Below are positions 1 through 12,740 of a DNA stretch of 64,000 bases, in pieces. Position numbers and translations under genes: made by a program. The DNA is taken from contig JAMZAV010002017.1 of assembly GCA_024449915.1 (NCBI GenBank), positions 62,001-126,000 of the forward strand, read 5' to 3'. This stretch comes from Sweltsa coloradensis. Taxonomy: Eukaryota; Arthropoda; Insecta; Plecoptera; Chloroperlidae. Positions within the stretch are counted from its first letter, which is position 1, and each line of letters begins with the position of its first letter. Under the pieces are notes generated by a model. It was not told the origin of the DNA. It did no database searches and worked only from the letters and a program-made list of their open reading frames with translations.

Positions 1-3000
1 CTTGGCAAGCTACCAACGGAAAGTTTATTTTAATTATTATCCCTAAGATACACATAGACAATAAGTTTCAATGTGCCCGCGTACCAGTTAGTGGCTCTCT
101 TGAAATATAATGTTTCTATATAATTATGATTTTTTAATAATATCCCTTATATATTGTCTACGAAAAAGCAGCGTTATGTTTTAAATTGTCGTTACCAACT
201 GAAATCACAGATATCCACAACTACATGCCATGGAAAGATAAATTATAGGTTAACGTAATACTTTAAAATAGACAGCAAAGAAGTAAAATTAATTTTAACA
301 CCATTAAATCCGGTTCAACCTTTCAAAAGTATTACTTTTAATCAACAAAACGTAAATAATTTCCGTCCGTCTGTCCGTATGTGCGTGTTTTACGTCCAAG
401 ATAAAAACTGACCCCGATCTCCGATTAACCTTGCCCTTCAACTAGGATGATACAGAACAGTCGGTAGACTTTGACGGGGTCGTGAGGTTGGCCGAGATTT
501 ACTCCTTGAACCCGGCACCTCCACCAAAGTTCTTTCAACGTTCTATATAAACCGTAAGCTTCGCTCACTATCTTGGGTACTCTGGTAACAACACACGCGT
601 ATATGAGATCTCCTTCTGAATGACTGGCTGCTGACAGCCTGACTTAGTTAACAAACTACTAAAAAAGTCTTCTTATTGCTTCCTCTCAAGATACAGAGGG
701 AAAATAAATGTTTTCTGCTGTCTTTTATTATAGCTATAAAAGTATATATAAGTACTAAGAGATTTATATAGCGTGGGTGATAACAGAAGTCCAATCAACT
801 TCCTCGTTCATCATGATAATAGAATCCATGACGTCGGTGCATAAAACAATATCACCTCCTTATCTTCCCTATAATACGCTCCCCGACCTTCACACCGACA
901 GATACCAAAGCGCAGAAAAACTAGAACACATTCAGATGTAAAGTTGTTGCGCATGAGAAATTGCATTAAACGTTTCTTTGCATGTACTTGAAAAAGTAAT
1001 TTGAATAATTTCTTTTCATTATGGAGACGACGCTGTGTTCATCTCTTACGGTTTGACAAGATGTGCTTGGTTTTATTTGGATAGTAAGAATAATTTTATA
1101 TATTTTACATGAGATGCCTATTGAAATAATGTTGTTGTTATTATTTGGCATTTAGTGTTAATTTCCACTAAAAACTGCCATAAATAACCCAAATAACAAG
1201 CATACTAAATCAAAAACAACTCTTATTTATAAATGTTACGTGCAATTTGTAGTCGAGTAAACATTTCTCGGAGAGCTTAAGACCGCACATTAACCCAAGC
1301 TAGTTTATTACCATACATCTAAATCTCTTATATGCAAATAAACTAGTAGCTATTTTCGTCAGCTGTAATTTTATCCAGTAGTTAAAACAAATAGCGTTGT
1401 AACTGTAGCTTCTATTTTATGGGTCACTCGTCTAGATTTCAATAAAACTAAACAGGTCGTGTCTAACGAGAGCTTACGGGCTAGTGTAGTAGGGGGGTAG
1501 TGGGGGGGGGGTGCATATTATATGGACGCAGAATCGTCAAAGGAAGTACTCAAACTAACCTTCTCGGCACAATACATCTTGCAGTGAGCTATACCTTGTT
1601 GACAGTGCACTTGGCCCTTGCTCTAGCTCAGACTATAGGAAGATTCCAAACAATACGAAAGCTAGATTTTTTTTAATCTAGCCTAGGGTCAACTGTCAGT
1701 GTATTCAATTTTCCATGGTGTAGACATAAACAGTTTTGAATGGATATCAAATATTGTTCTAGTCGGTTTTAATGCAAGAGACCTGAACAGCGACTTTATC
1801 ATCGATGAACCACAAAGTTTTCTTCGCTTTATTCTGGTTCCACGTAATCAGCTAAACTAACACGTACAAAAGTTTTAGTGCAGTTTGATTGGGGTTTTGT
1901 TGTAATTAAGGGAATGTGTATTTGATAGACTTGGATCTCGGGGATTATTTCGGCAATCGTTCGTTTGGTACTGGCATGGAAACAAATCGTGTTACTAAAA
2001 ATGTAGCTTAAATTGTTTTAATTATTAATTTCGGCTTTAAAAATCCAACTTTGAAATACCGTACACAGTTTTCATGATTTATAAGGAATTAGAATTTAAC
2101 GTGTATACTACACAATTTCTTTACCAGAACACATTTCAATACTTATTTTTTTAGAAATGTATGGACATTTGAGTTCTCGGCATTTCCCTAAATTGTCTGG
2201 TCTATCACTTTTTACTTTTACCGAACTTCAAGCACATTAAGCTTGCAATTGTTTTTAGGCTGTCCATTATAATAAAAAAAATCAAATAATGCCCCGTATT
2301 TTACATTTAAGGTTCCGAAAATGGTGCTTTACGAATTATAATATAAATTATAAAAGAAAAGAGCGATGCTGTTATTAAATATTATTCCAATTTGAATCTC
2401 ATAAATTGAAAGAGTTTTCAATTGAAAGAGCTTTCAATTTATACAAATCAGATTTACAAATCAGAAGAACCGTGCACATTTTCAAAGTCTGATCTCGAAT
2501 CCTCAAGTGTGTGGCGATATTTCTCATCGCTTCCGATAGTGACCTTCTGGGAGTTTCGTATTCCTTGCCGTTCCAAGGGGATGGTTCTCCTAGTCACCCG
2601 AGATGGAGACAGATGATCTCCCTCCCCACCCCTCGCATACGTCCGTTGGACGTCATACGAAGTAGCGGGCTCGTTTTTATGTGCAATAAGTTTCAGACAG
2701 GCGCCTAGTGCGTCAGGACCGTCAGCCGTGACGCAGTACTACGTAGTTCATTTGCACACGATTCTAAAGATCACGTTTTATTGACTGCTTTTTATTTTTT
2801 TGACAATGATCTAGAACTAATCGAATCTCAATTCAGTGTTGTCCATCCAATCGGTATATGTTACTGCTCAAATCGCAATTCAATGATTGTCTTTTTTTCT
2901 GCACCGATTTTATAAAATAACTAATGAAATATTTTCCTTATAACAGAGTTTTTATCTAATTGGCAATGGCAAATCAATTTATAATGGTCATCCCATCTTA

Positions 3001-3540
3001 TTTGACATGTATTTGAGACCACTTATAAACGGTGTATTGCTAATCAAATCCCGTTTTAATTATTATGTTTTTCGCAATGATTCAAGAGTGAAGAAATATA
3101 ATTTTCTGATTTGAGAATACCACATTATTAAATAATCTACAATAATGAGTATCGTTACCCAAAGTTTGGGTAATCACTGTAGAGCGTATACTCTTATCGA
3201 GCGCAACGTACTCGAAACATTCAACTTGAATATTCAAATCCTGCGTACATCCTAATCGAAATGAGATAGCGCCTACTTCCGTTTATACTGTTGATAATTC
3301 TTTGAAGGACATGCTCCGTAGAACACTAGCTAGTTAATTGTCGTTGTAGGGAACACGAGTGTGAACCGAGGGTCAAGCTCATTCAAGTCAAGCAATGCCC
3401 TGTTCAGCCTGACACTATCTGATCAATGTTCAATTAAAACGGTCATTGTACTTGTAGACCAATAGCTAGTTAAATGTGCAAACAAAACTTTATAGCCGCT
3501 CAATAATGTTAACAAATATTAAATAATAGTCTCAATGGAA
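1..3540. other. Non-coding upstream stretch
   Basis: AT-rich DNA without a supported gene. Short open frames here have no recognisable domain or plausible splice partners. Visible items are a G tract (1492-1511), a tandem/palindromic patch of ATTGAAAGAG and CTTTCAAT around 2404-2440, a GC-richer patch at about 2550-2760, and a segment around 490-590 sharing CCCGGCACCTCCACCA and CTTCGCTCACTAT with one at 15.38-15.48 kb. Confidence 0.55.
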
Positions 3541-4005
3541 TTAATTGTCATATTGCTTCGCGCCTGTATGTATAGCAGGAATCGTATTTTATATGTGGGT
3601 CAATGTCATTGATGTAAAACAAAGGGGTAGAATTCATTGTTGAGGTAAAACCACCATTGTTCCTTTCACAGTATTCGCAAAGTTAATTAAATATGTATGT
3701 GTTTGACGCCTTACTATAGCACGGGTTGTATTTTGTATATGGGTCAATGTCACTGATGTCAAACAAAGGATTTGCAATATCTCGAAAATTCATTGTTGGA
3801 TGAAAACCACAAATCTACGTTAAACAATTTATCCGAGTAAATTAAATATAGAGGCTTTCCACGTCGTACAAAAGCAGGAATGTCATTTGAAATATAGGTC
3901 ATACTCGTAGAAATTCAACAAAGCAATGATACACCTTGAATGTCGGCGTGTAATTAAACCAATAATTGCCCTCACAAACAAATACTTCACAGTTAATTAA
4001 ATTAT
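3541..4005. repeat. Three-unit tandem repeat, about 155 bp each, diverged
   Basis: Three successive blocks start near 3541, 3690 and 3845. Each carries a recognisable order of words: an AG(C/-)AGGAAT-like start, a TATNTGGGTCAATGTCA-type segment, an AAACAAAG segment and an ACAGTTAATTAAAT-type end. The third block is the most decayed. No open frame spans it, so it looks like an old local amplification. Confidence 0.6.
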
Positions 4006-4009
4006 GGAA

Positions 4010-7000
4010 TTGAATGTGATTAATGGCGTGAAGAATTGCAGAGAATTACCCAGTGGTGGCGCTTGTGGTTCGTTGTTGACGCATGCTCTGTGGTCGTATT
4101 CAGCTAAAGTATCGATTTTGCAGAGAAGTCGTCCATCCGCCATCTTGCGAGAAGCGGGTTGCGGCCAAGCAGTGCAAGGGGGACGATCACTTGAGCACAT
4201 ACACACATTTCACCAGTACAAGATTGAAATCACCTCGACCCACACATCTAGGATGAGATCGTGAGCTAGACCTTCTCCTGATCACGAGTCAGAACACCAC
4301 AAAGGTAGATACACATTTTCTTTATTCTACACAGAATTTTCCTATTTGTTCACAGCTGACATTTTTATACGTTTCAGTAGAAAATTTGCTCCGTTTCATT
4401 TTAGTGTCTATAAAAGTTTATTCAGCTTTTCAAAGATATACCATCCCATTTGCGGTCAACATTAATCATGTATTGAATGAAGTATATGATCAATACTTGA
4501 ACTAGCCTTGGTGCATGTGGTACATTCACACTTGGAGCAAACTTACTATCAATCCCGAATCAGTTGCCCCATCCAATGGAATATTATAATCGTTATCCAT
4601 ATGGTTAACCTGAAGGTATCAGAAAGCGTACAACTCACACGAATCTGAATATTATGTATGTGAAACCATCGGGTTGGCGTTAGGCCTTCATATATTAACT
4701 AATATTTAATAGACCATTCTTAGATATTTAATAATCCATAGTTCTGTCCCCTACCAACCGCGACGTTTACAGATTAGAACCATTGATATCAAATTTGTGC
4801 AGATCTTTAGATATAATTTATAATCAATGAGTTCTTAACTACTAACTTTCCCAGTTGTGTAGTATAGTGACCTGTAGTCGTGAGTATCTTAGACAATATA
4901 TTTTCACATTGGATCCCATCACAAAATAACGAATCTAGAACGTAAATCATTTCTAGGACATGGACGCGGGTGTAAATCAATGGGAACTGAGCAAATGTAG
5001 ATTTAATTACCATATTTCTTGCGGTAAGGTGTGTAGTTATGAAACACAGTGTACACGCTTTATTCATAGAATTGTATGGGATATTAAATTTACAAACATG
5101 TCATTAATGCGTATTTGGTGTTCATGATTGCCACATCGGGTATCAAAACGGTTTTGATATATTTAATGAAAATAACAATTCACATGTTTATGAGGAGATG
5201 CGTACCTTGGAGACTGATTTGATGTTCGAAAGGTTTCTATTCCTGCAGCCGTAATTAATTTAATGTGAACTGAATACAGCTTTGTGCAATTGCTAAAAGC
5301 GGATAAGTGTACGTCTCCACCATAGAACATTTACAACATATCATCCATCATTCATAAAATGCCGGCTTAATTGGTTTCGACCTTCCTGTCACATTGTAAA
5401 TGCTTAAAATTAAAAGTATTTTTTATTTATGTTATAGAATCAATTCACGAAATATTGCTATGATAAAGTTGTATTCCTATTTCATTCTTAAAAATTATGT
5501 TAAGTATCATACAAACATGACCTAAAATTGCTGAGAAATTTTAAACTTGGTGTAAAGAGCATGCCTGCCTCACCCTAAGTAGTCACAATGTGTTTAGTGT
5601 ATTTAGTGTTTTAGTCCAAAGTGAGTTTGCTATAGCAACTAAGAAGAAAGATTGGTACAATATTGTAAGCATGTCGTTTACGGTGAATGATGTGATAAAT
5701 AGATTTTATAAGTCGATAATATTCATCGAAATCGCATCAGTGTATTACGGAAATATTCCCTTCATTGAAACGGCTTTATATTTTTCTTTCTAAGCATTCC
5801 TAAACAATCACTTCAAGTGAGCGCATTAAACAAACAACCCATAAAATAGAATATAGCTCACAAATTCTATTCGTAATTCGTAACGTAATTGAAAAAAATA
5901 ATGATCAAACGGTCATTGCTGCCATAAATTAAATGATAATGGCAACAAGATAACATGGCTTCTGCAATAATGTTAGCATGGCATCGGTGAAATGCTTATC
6001 AAGAAAAAAATTCTAACAGCTGTTACCACTTGACACACCTGTTTTATTTTTAAAAGTCATTTCCAGGGTGTTATCACTTGCCTTTGAATACTTGCAAACG
6101 TAAATTTTGAATGATCTGAAAGCACCAAGTGATTACATTTATTTTCAATATCATATAATTGTAAAATTGATTTTGAACTGTCTGCTGCCTTGGAACTAAA
6201 GTTGTATGATTTCCAGGGAAAACATAGAATGTATAAAACTCGGGAAGGGGAAAATAGTGTTTATAGGGCCTATCCAGCTACTAGATTAAGTTCGAAACAT
6301 TCTCCTAATTAAAACGTAACTTAAACAATTTTATGCCGGGCCATACCTTAAAACGATACTACCTAATTAGTTTCGATTCAATTCTCGTTCATATATTTTA
6401 TTTGTTCGTTGAAGCCAAAACTCAGACTTAATTAAACGCCAGATAACGATTGAATTTTTATTTCTTCAATTTTTGTATGCTCGTGTTTTTGTTTTCGCAT
6501 TAGCACCTTGAAACATTATCTACCAAATTTTAGCTTTCTATTCACTTTCTAGTTAAAAACATAATATTTTCAATTTGCTTCGTTCGAACGCCAAACTTAA
6601 CTGTTAATAGCTACGACGACTAACGACCACTTGATAACTTTCATTCTTATCATTTTTTGCTAATTTGAACGGCTAATATTTCACTCTTCAGGCGTTTAAC
6701 GAATGTTAGAAGGCTGTTGGATAATTTGCCCCCAGCTATTGGACATACGACTGAGGAAACCGCCTTGATTTGTGGCGACATTATGAGCCTGTCTGTTGAC
6801 ACTACTGATGGCTGACCACTTAAATAAATTATTTTACTAAGCAGCTCGATACTTATACTTAACTTATCAATATGTATAGCACTCTTTTGAAATCGTTCTG
6901 AAGAATATTAATAACTCACCTATAAAAAGTATACTGTCAACAGAACTGTCCAAAATTAAAATCAATTAGATTTTCAAATTAAACATTAAATATTTACTAT

Positions 7001-7800
7001 ATAAAAATGAACACTGTAAAAATTATTAGTAGAGGAAGATTTAATACTTGAAACCATACATTTACAATCAAATGTACGTATTACGAGTCATTTTTTTATC
7101 TAAAACGTGTAACATTTAATTATTACAACAACATTGAAACCATCTGTTGTATTTGCAATGCACGCAACAGCAAGCCAACAAAGTAATTAGAATACCCTGT
7201 ACTAATGTACATACATTGTATTATTGAATTGTTTGTACATACCGCGTATATAATTATTTGTATTGATCAAGATTGCAGGTATTTATACTGGCCATAGTGC
7301 ATACAGTATAGCGGCCGAGTCGTCACAGGCCACGCCTATGTTGATTAATTCCGAATATATCTAGTTCTTTCTTTTTAACAATTTATTCATTACTACATTT
7401 CGGTGAGCTTTGATGTGAGATACCAACAACTTCTCATTCGTTAAATATGCAGTTCGGCAGTAGTTCCACAAGGTAACTTAAGAATTGTAGCTAGACACAA
7501 CACAGTTACAGATGTAGGATTCATGAAAAGATTGGCGTATATTTTCTGTTGCACAAGTCGATTCAAAAGTGATTAAAAGTAACATTAAATATTTTAGACT
7601 ACTGGAAAAAAGATTTTGCGGCAAATCGATTTTTATTTGTACCTAATTATGACGTAGTTAAATGACGGTATAAAATAGAGTTTTCCTTTGAAAGTTTAGC
7701 AGCAAAACACGTTGACGGTGTCTTATTAGAAACAAATCGATATGTGAGGAGTTTTCATTTCGACCCTAAGTGATATTGAAACTTGTATTACAAGAGTTCT
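4010..7800. other. Non-coding intergenic DNA, nothing recognised
   Basis: Mostly AT-rich with no domain-bearing reading frame. The 86-codon frame starting at 4004 lies in a slightly GC-richer patch (4030-4290) but shows no motif or codon pattern of a real gene. Confidence 0.5.
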
Positions 7801-7893
7801 CTCTCGGATCCAGTAGCATTCGAACGTTGTGCCGGCGTTCACCAGGGATCGATATTAGGCCCGTTCCTCTGTCTTTCAATTTACATATCTGAG
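7801..7893 (+). pseudogene. Fragment of a LINE reverse transcriptase
   Basis: Frame-1 translation reads AFERCAGVHQGSILGPFLCL followed by SIYISE and a stop. It matches the conserved reverse-transcriptase block GVPQGSxLGPxLFxxYIND of non-LTR retrotransposons (established family motif), with Pro replaced by His and the block interrupted by a stop. Flanking DNA shows no further RT blocks in frame, so this is a short decayed scrap of a CR1/Jockey/I-type LINE. Confidence 0.75.
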
Positions 7894-8332
7894 TGAGTTT
7901 CTTTCCAATTCGGCTAGAATATGCTACTTACTTGCCATCGCACCTGCGTCTCCATTGGAGAGAGTTTGCATTATCTTCATTTATGTGTCTAGGTTGGCGC
8001 AAATAAGATTTTGTCCATTTGCGTATTCTTAATTCATAATTTTGCAAATAACTCGAGTTTGATAACAGACGTAACGATGATGATTCCTTCTAATTTCAAT
8101 TTATATGCACACAATTTTCACATTGCAATAAACTAGAAAAGCTATAACATTCCTTTATATTTTTTTCCCGCTTCTATCATAGTCTCGGCCAAACGTTCTT
8201 TACAACTACACACCTAATAAATGTTGTGGACTTAATTTATTGCTCATAAAATGGAAAAATTAACGTAATTTCATATTACGTCTGTGTACCGTTAAAATTT
8301 AAAATTTTTATCGTGGGAAACCTGTTATAGGG

Positions 8333-8556
8333 TGCAATTAGCCCCTCTTCAGGTGAACTAGGTATGTGCGGATAGGAAATTGTGAAGGGATGTCCGAGGG
8401 CTGTTTAAGAGGACTCAATCCCTTGCATTTGCCTTAACGACTGAGGAAAACCTCGGAAAAAACCTTCAGTCAGGATTGCCGGTCTCGACGGGATTCGAAC
8501 CCGGGACCTCCCGAATCAGAGTCGAGCGCTTAGCGCCCGAGCCAACACTGTCGGTG
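8333..8556 (-). mobile_element. tRNA-derived SINE, minus strand
   Basis: Read on the minus strand from about 8556, a tRNA-like head has an A-box-like GTTGGCTCGGGCGC and a good B box (GGTTCGAATCC). It is followed by a unique body (GGCAATCCTGACTGAAGGTT, then CCTCAGTCG) ending near 8333. The same body recurs, diverged, at 24.43-24.65 kb and as a short piece at 16.8 kb on the plus strand, which shows a dispersed family rather than a functional tRNA gene. Confidence 0.8.
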
Positions 8557-8569
8557 TGTACCGTTAATG

Positions 8570-11500
8570 TTGGAGAGATTGTAACAAAGTTGTTGATTAA
8601 GCGTGACAAAACAACTTAGTTGCATCCACCGAGCCTCATTGTAATAAAATCAGTCGCACAAAAATCATTGTTTGGCTGGCCAAATCAATCTCATGTCGGT
8701 ACTTGAAATTGTTATGATAGAAAATTATTATTTTAGCTCATTACCTATTCTGTTCAATTTTATTCTTCTATGGATACATAAACTTGTACAAGCCATTCGA
8801 AAAAAACTGCCACAACTTTGAATCACAGCAGACTAGGATTGTGCTGCCTCGAGTTTTCGGATTCGGTCGGATTGGGTAGTGAAAAGATGGCCGTAATAAT
8901 ACTGTATGTTAAAACCGTTAATTAATACTTATTGTGAAGAATCTTTCATTATTCCATTTCCATGAAATGGCATTTTTTAATAATAGTATATTAATTTTAA
9001 AAATGTCTGAACCGGCACCTCCACCATCTCCGGAAAATTGTATTTTTGTTTCCCGTAATTCAGGTCCTTTATCTGAATCCAAATATGCGACACGACCAAA
9101 TTTTTTTGGTACCCCTACATCGTATTAGCATAATTTTGAATCTGAAAGCTTTCGAGATTGGTAAGCCGTGGTAAACTTATGATAAAAATATCAGCTATCC
9201 AACTGGTATACTTTTTTGGATGAGCGAAGCGAAGTGGTCTAGTTTACAATTAAACATTTAACAAACAACATATTGTTATGGATCTACAAATTACATTACT
9301 TCATAGCACGTTTTGCATTTTACTATCATCTCTGACTGCTCTTCCCAGCAAAGTGGTAACTGGACCCAGCATCGCACTCGGCGCGTGTAATGAGCTGTCA
9401 AGGGAAATTATACGCTTTAGAACTTTAAGCGATAAATATGGCATCTACTTTCTATAGCTGACCTTCAAATGTAATCTTCGAATGAATTGGATATCGTGTA
9501 CTATCTACGGATGGCTTGTAAAATGTGAAATTGTGGAAATTCCCCCTCCCCATCTCCTCTCTTCAGCTACCAGTTTTAGTTTGATCCAACGCAGGTTTTA
9601 ACCGTGAAATTATTCAAAGTTCAAAGCACACACACACATATATATATATAACATCTTCTGGGAGACCTTGTATTTGAAAACCACTTTTAGTTGAAAAGGA
9701 AATGTCACAAACGGAAACTTTATGATCACAGGCGAAGGAGTTATAAAAGCTCTCTAAACCTTACAAGCACACTGTATTTTATTTCTTTAGCTGTTCATAA
9801 AACCAGCAACGTTTTCATTCAAACAGTAGATCAAATTTCCAGAAAACAAACCCAACAGAATCGACACTTTACAACGAACCCCCTCCCTCACAACCATCAT
9901 ATTATACTAGATAGGCCTACATGGAATATTCCGTACGACTTTTTTCGGGAACTAAATAACCCAGAGTTAGTTGAGTATCTTCCCACCCTCGTCGACAGGG
10001 CGCTGATCGATCTCTTTCCACCCTTCTTGTCCCAGCGCCCCCCCCCCCCCCCGCACACCGCACACCCACGAACCTAGGTCGTTGGTTACCAAGGCAACGC
10101 GGGCTCGCACTCAACGCCTAAATACCACGCCGGCATTCAGGGGGTAAATCAGGCGACGAACTGATTCCGCCAGAGAATTGCGCATAACTCTTCAGATCAA
10201 CAATGATCTACCTGCTCACCAGTGCTGCATTTGAAACAATGCGGAAGGTCGGCGGTTCGATTACGGCTACCAACAATTCTGATTCTAAATTGCCCTAGAT
10301 GAGAGCTTGAATCAAATCATGTATATATATTTCCTTTGACACATACTCCCTCCCTGTTTTCTACATACATAATAATATTATCTCTTTTAAAGGACACAAT
10401 AATCCTGACTTGAATTTTTAAATATCTGGATTGATTTCCATGATATTCTAATCCACCTTCGAAATGTGATTCCTCTAAAAATTATGCTTACGTTTCTCAG
10501 TGTTGTAGAGTTTACTCTTCCGTCTACTTTAAAGAGTAATTACCTCGTAATCTATGTAATAAACACCCAAGCCTAGCTGTGGCGCCCTAGAACACTTAGC
10601 ACCTTATACAGCAAGCAAAGTTGCGGCGTTTAGGGGGTGTAACCCAACAGTAATAAAATTTGGGATAAACTAAATAATCGAGAGGGTTTAGGTACGTGAC
10701 AACACATGCTAATGTTGGTTAGCATACGAACATTCCTTCTGGGTAAACAAATGAGTTGAAACATGGTCAAAAACATTTTCTGCGGATATTAGTTACTACT
10801 TATTCCTTCTTATAGTGCCTAATTCGACAGTTTCGATTGACCAGAGATTGTGTCCAAACGGGAGGGTATACAAATAATCATCAGTTATGAACCATGAATA
10901 AAATTTCGGCTTAAAATATGAATTGCCGTTGTAACTTAACTATTAAAGTTATTGCTCATAGGCGATGGGTGTATTATTAAAGATTTCATAATCACTTCAA
11001 TAAAAGAGGTCTGGATTTGTAATGTTTAGTGGCTTTTAAAAATTGTTGATGAAATTTTAAAGTTATATGACTAGGCCTGATTGTGTTTAACGTTTAAATT
11101 ATGGTTCAGACAAATTAAACGTAGCATTTCCATTGTAGATGAATTCATTTTAGTAGCAAAGAAGGCTACCAACTTTAAGTGATACAAGTTTGACACTCTA
11201 AAACTAAGTGAATTGTAATTATAGGCAACATTAATGTACGAGGGACTTTGTCATTAGCAATGAAATCAACTGTGAAAAGTCTATCTTTCTCTTTGGCACT
11301 GGTTCTCATACTTTACGTCTCTATATGAGCAATAATTACGCCTGTGTTGCTTGAGAAGACAATGTTGACAACAGTGATTTGAACAAACATTCGATGAAGT
11401 CGAACCCATGTCCCACAACAGTACGATCCCCCGTCTCCCACTCTGCAACAACTCTAATTGTTTTCTTTCTCAATCAAATGAAGCCTGCTGGTTAATCGCT

Positions 11501-12595
11501 GTTTCCCAACACACTTGTTATCGTATAAGGTTAGAACAGCCTACATGCTCCGCTCAATAAGTGGGAAACACACTTACTCTGCCTCTACACCAGTCATGGA
11601 TATATTGTGGGGGAAGTAGGGCCTAATAAATCCATACGGAACATAAATAATGACACGCTATTTCCATTACCGGTCGCAACCATACTTCTAAGCTTTTAAG
11701 CCACGTGCTTTGCGTGTGCTATGCACGGGACATTAATTTAACTGGAAAAAGTAGTTCAGTATGAATAACATGCTACCTCTTCCGTCATATGATTGAATAA
11801 AACCGCTGTTAATGACATGTGATCACGAATAAAAGAAACACGTTTTACGTTTAATGATTGAAATAATGTTTTATTTTTATTTTACGAATTAAATAGAAGT
11901 ATTTTATCCAAAGGAATAAAATTATCTCATCAGTTTTCTATCTTAACTATTTTTATATTACATTTTGTACCTGACCTTTGAGAAACATATTTCTAATTTA
12001 AATGCATTTCCATTTTGATTCCTCTGTGATGTATGATAAAGCTCTGTACTTTGGCTGTGCCAATTTAATTACTAAAAAAATATTGAAACTTAATCATAAA
12101 TGCTATCGTTTTTCCTCATATGATTTTAAAATATATTATTTACATGTAATACAATAGAAATCACCTCAAACGCTTTCTAAAAATATGAGTGCAATTCCAA
12201 CAATTATGCACCCGTTAAGTTAATTTCGTAGGTGTCGTGTATAAAAAGTGTGGGTTTAATGAAAAGAAGAAGTATACCCCTACAGTGTACAAAAATTTTC
12301 GAAACGAAACATACTTTAGGTTTTGATTGTGGCTAGCTGGAAGTCCCATAGTAGAGCACCTTCATTGAAGTACTAATAACAAAATTACTCTACAATTTGG
12401 AATAAAACAACTGATAAAGTTGTTTTAAAAAACTGCCATAACTTTGAGACCCAACCCAACTAAAACAAACAAAGTTATAGCATATTATTTGTTTGTTTCG
12501 AATAGCTTGCCGCAGGAAAGATAAAAAGTTTTAAATTTTGTAAAGTCAAAGCAATTCCACGCATTACAGCATTGTTGCAGTGTTATTTAACGCAG
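8570..12595. other. Non-coding upstream DNA with simple repeats and scraps
   Basis: No supported gene. Visible: a fragment of the Helitron-like 5' end (TTGGATGAGCGAAGCG near 9217), a CA/TA dinucleotide run (9629-9651), a C tract (10037-10053), and a tRNA-like scrap with a B box (GCGGTTCGATTACGG) at about 10,246-10,262. The 128-codon frame starting at 9691 has low-complexity Pro/His at its end and no domain. Confidence 0.5.
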
Positions 12596-12740
12596 TCCAA
12601 CCGAACGCATGGTGTGTCAGAGGAGCGTATCTCCGGCGCCAGAGCCGAGTGGCATCAGTAACTGAATGCCTTGGCAACACTAGCGGCCTTCTGCGTCTAG
12701 CCCTAGTTCAGTACTTTGGTCAGAGCTTGGTAATTTAACA
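12596..12740 (+). promoter_or_regulatory. GC-rich island with RE1-like motif, possible upstream exon or promoter
   Basis: A markedly GC-richer patch in AT-rich surroundings, 3.7 kb upstream of the first coding exon. At 12707-12727 the sequence TTCAGTACTTTGGTCAGAGC fits 14 of 21 positions of the vertebrate RE1/NRSE consensus, including TTCAG, GG, CAG and GC. A possible splice donor (CTTG|GTAATT) follows at about 12,730. Since the gene needs a non-coding 5' exon, this is a candidate, but nothing here proves transcription. Confidence 0.25.

Noticed and set aside
9691..10077. 128-codon plus-strand frame
   Set aside because: No domain, ends in a C-tract Pro/His run, no splice or codon signal; likely chance.
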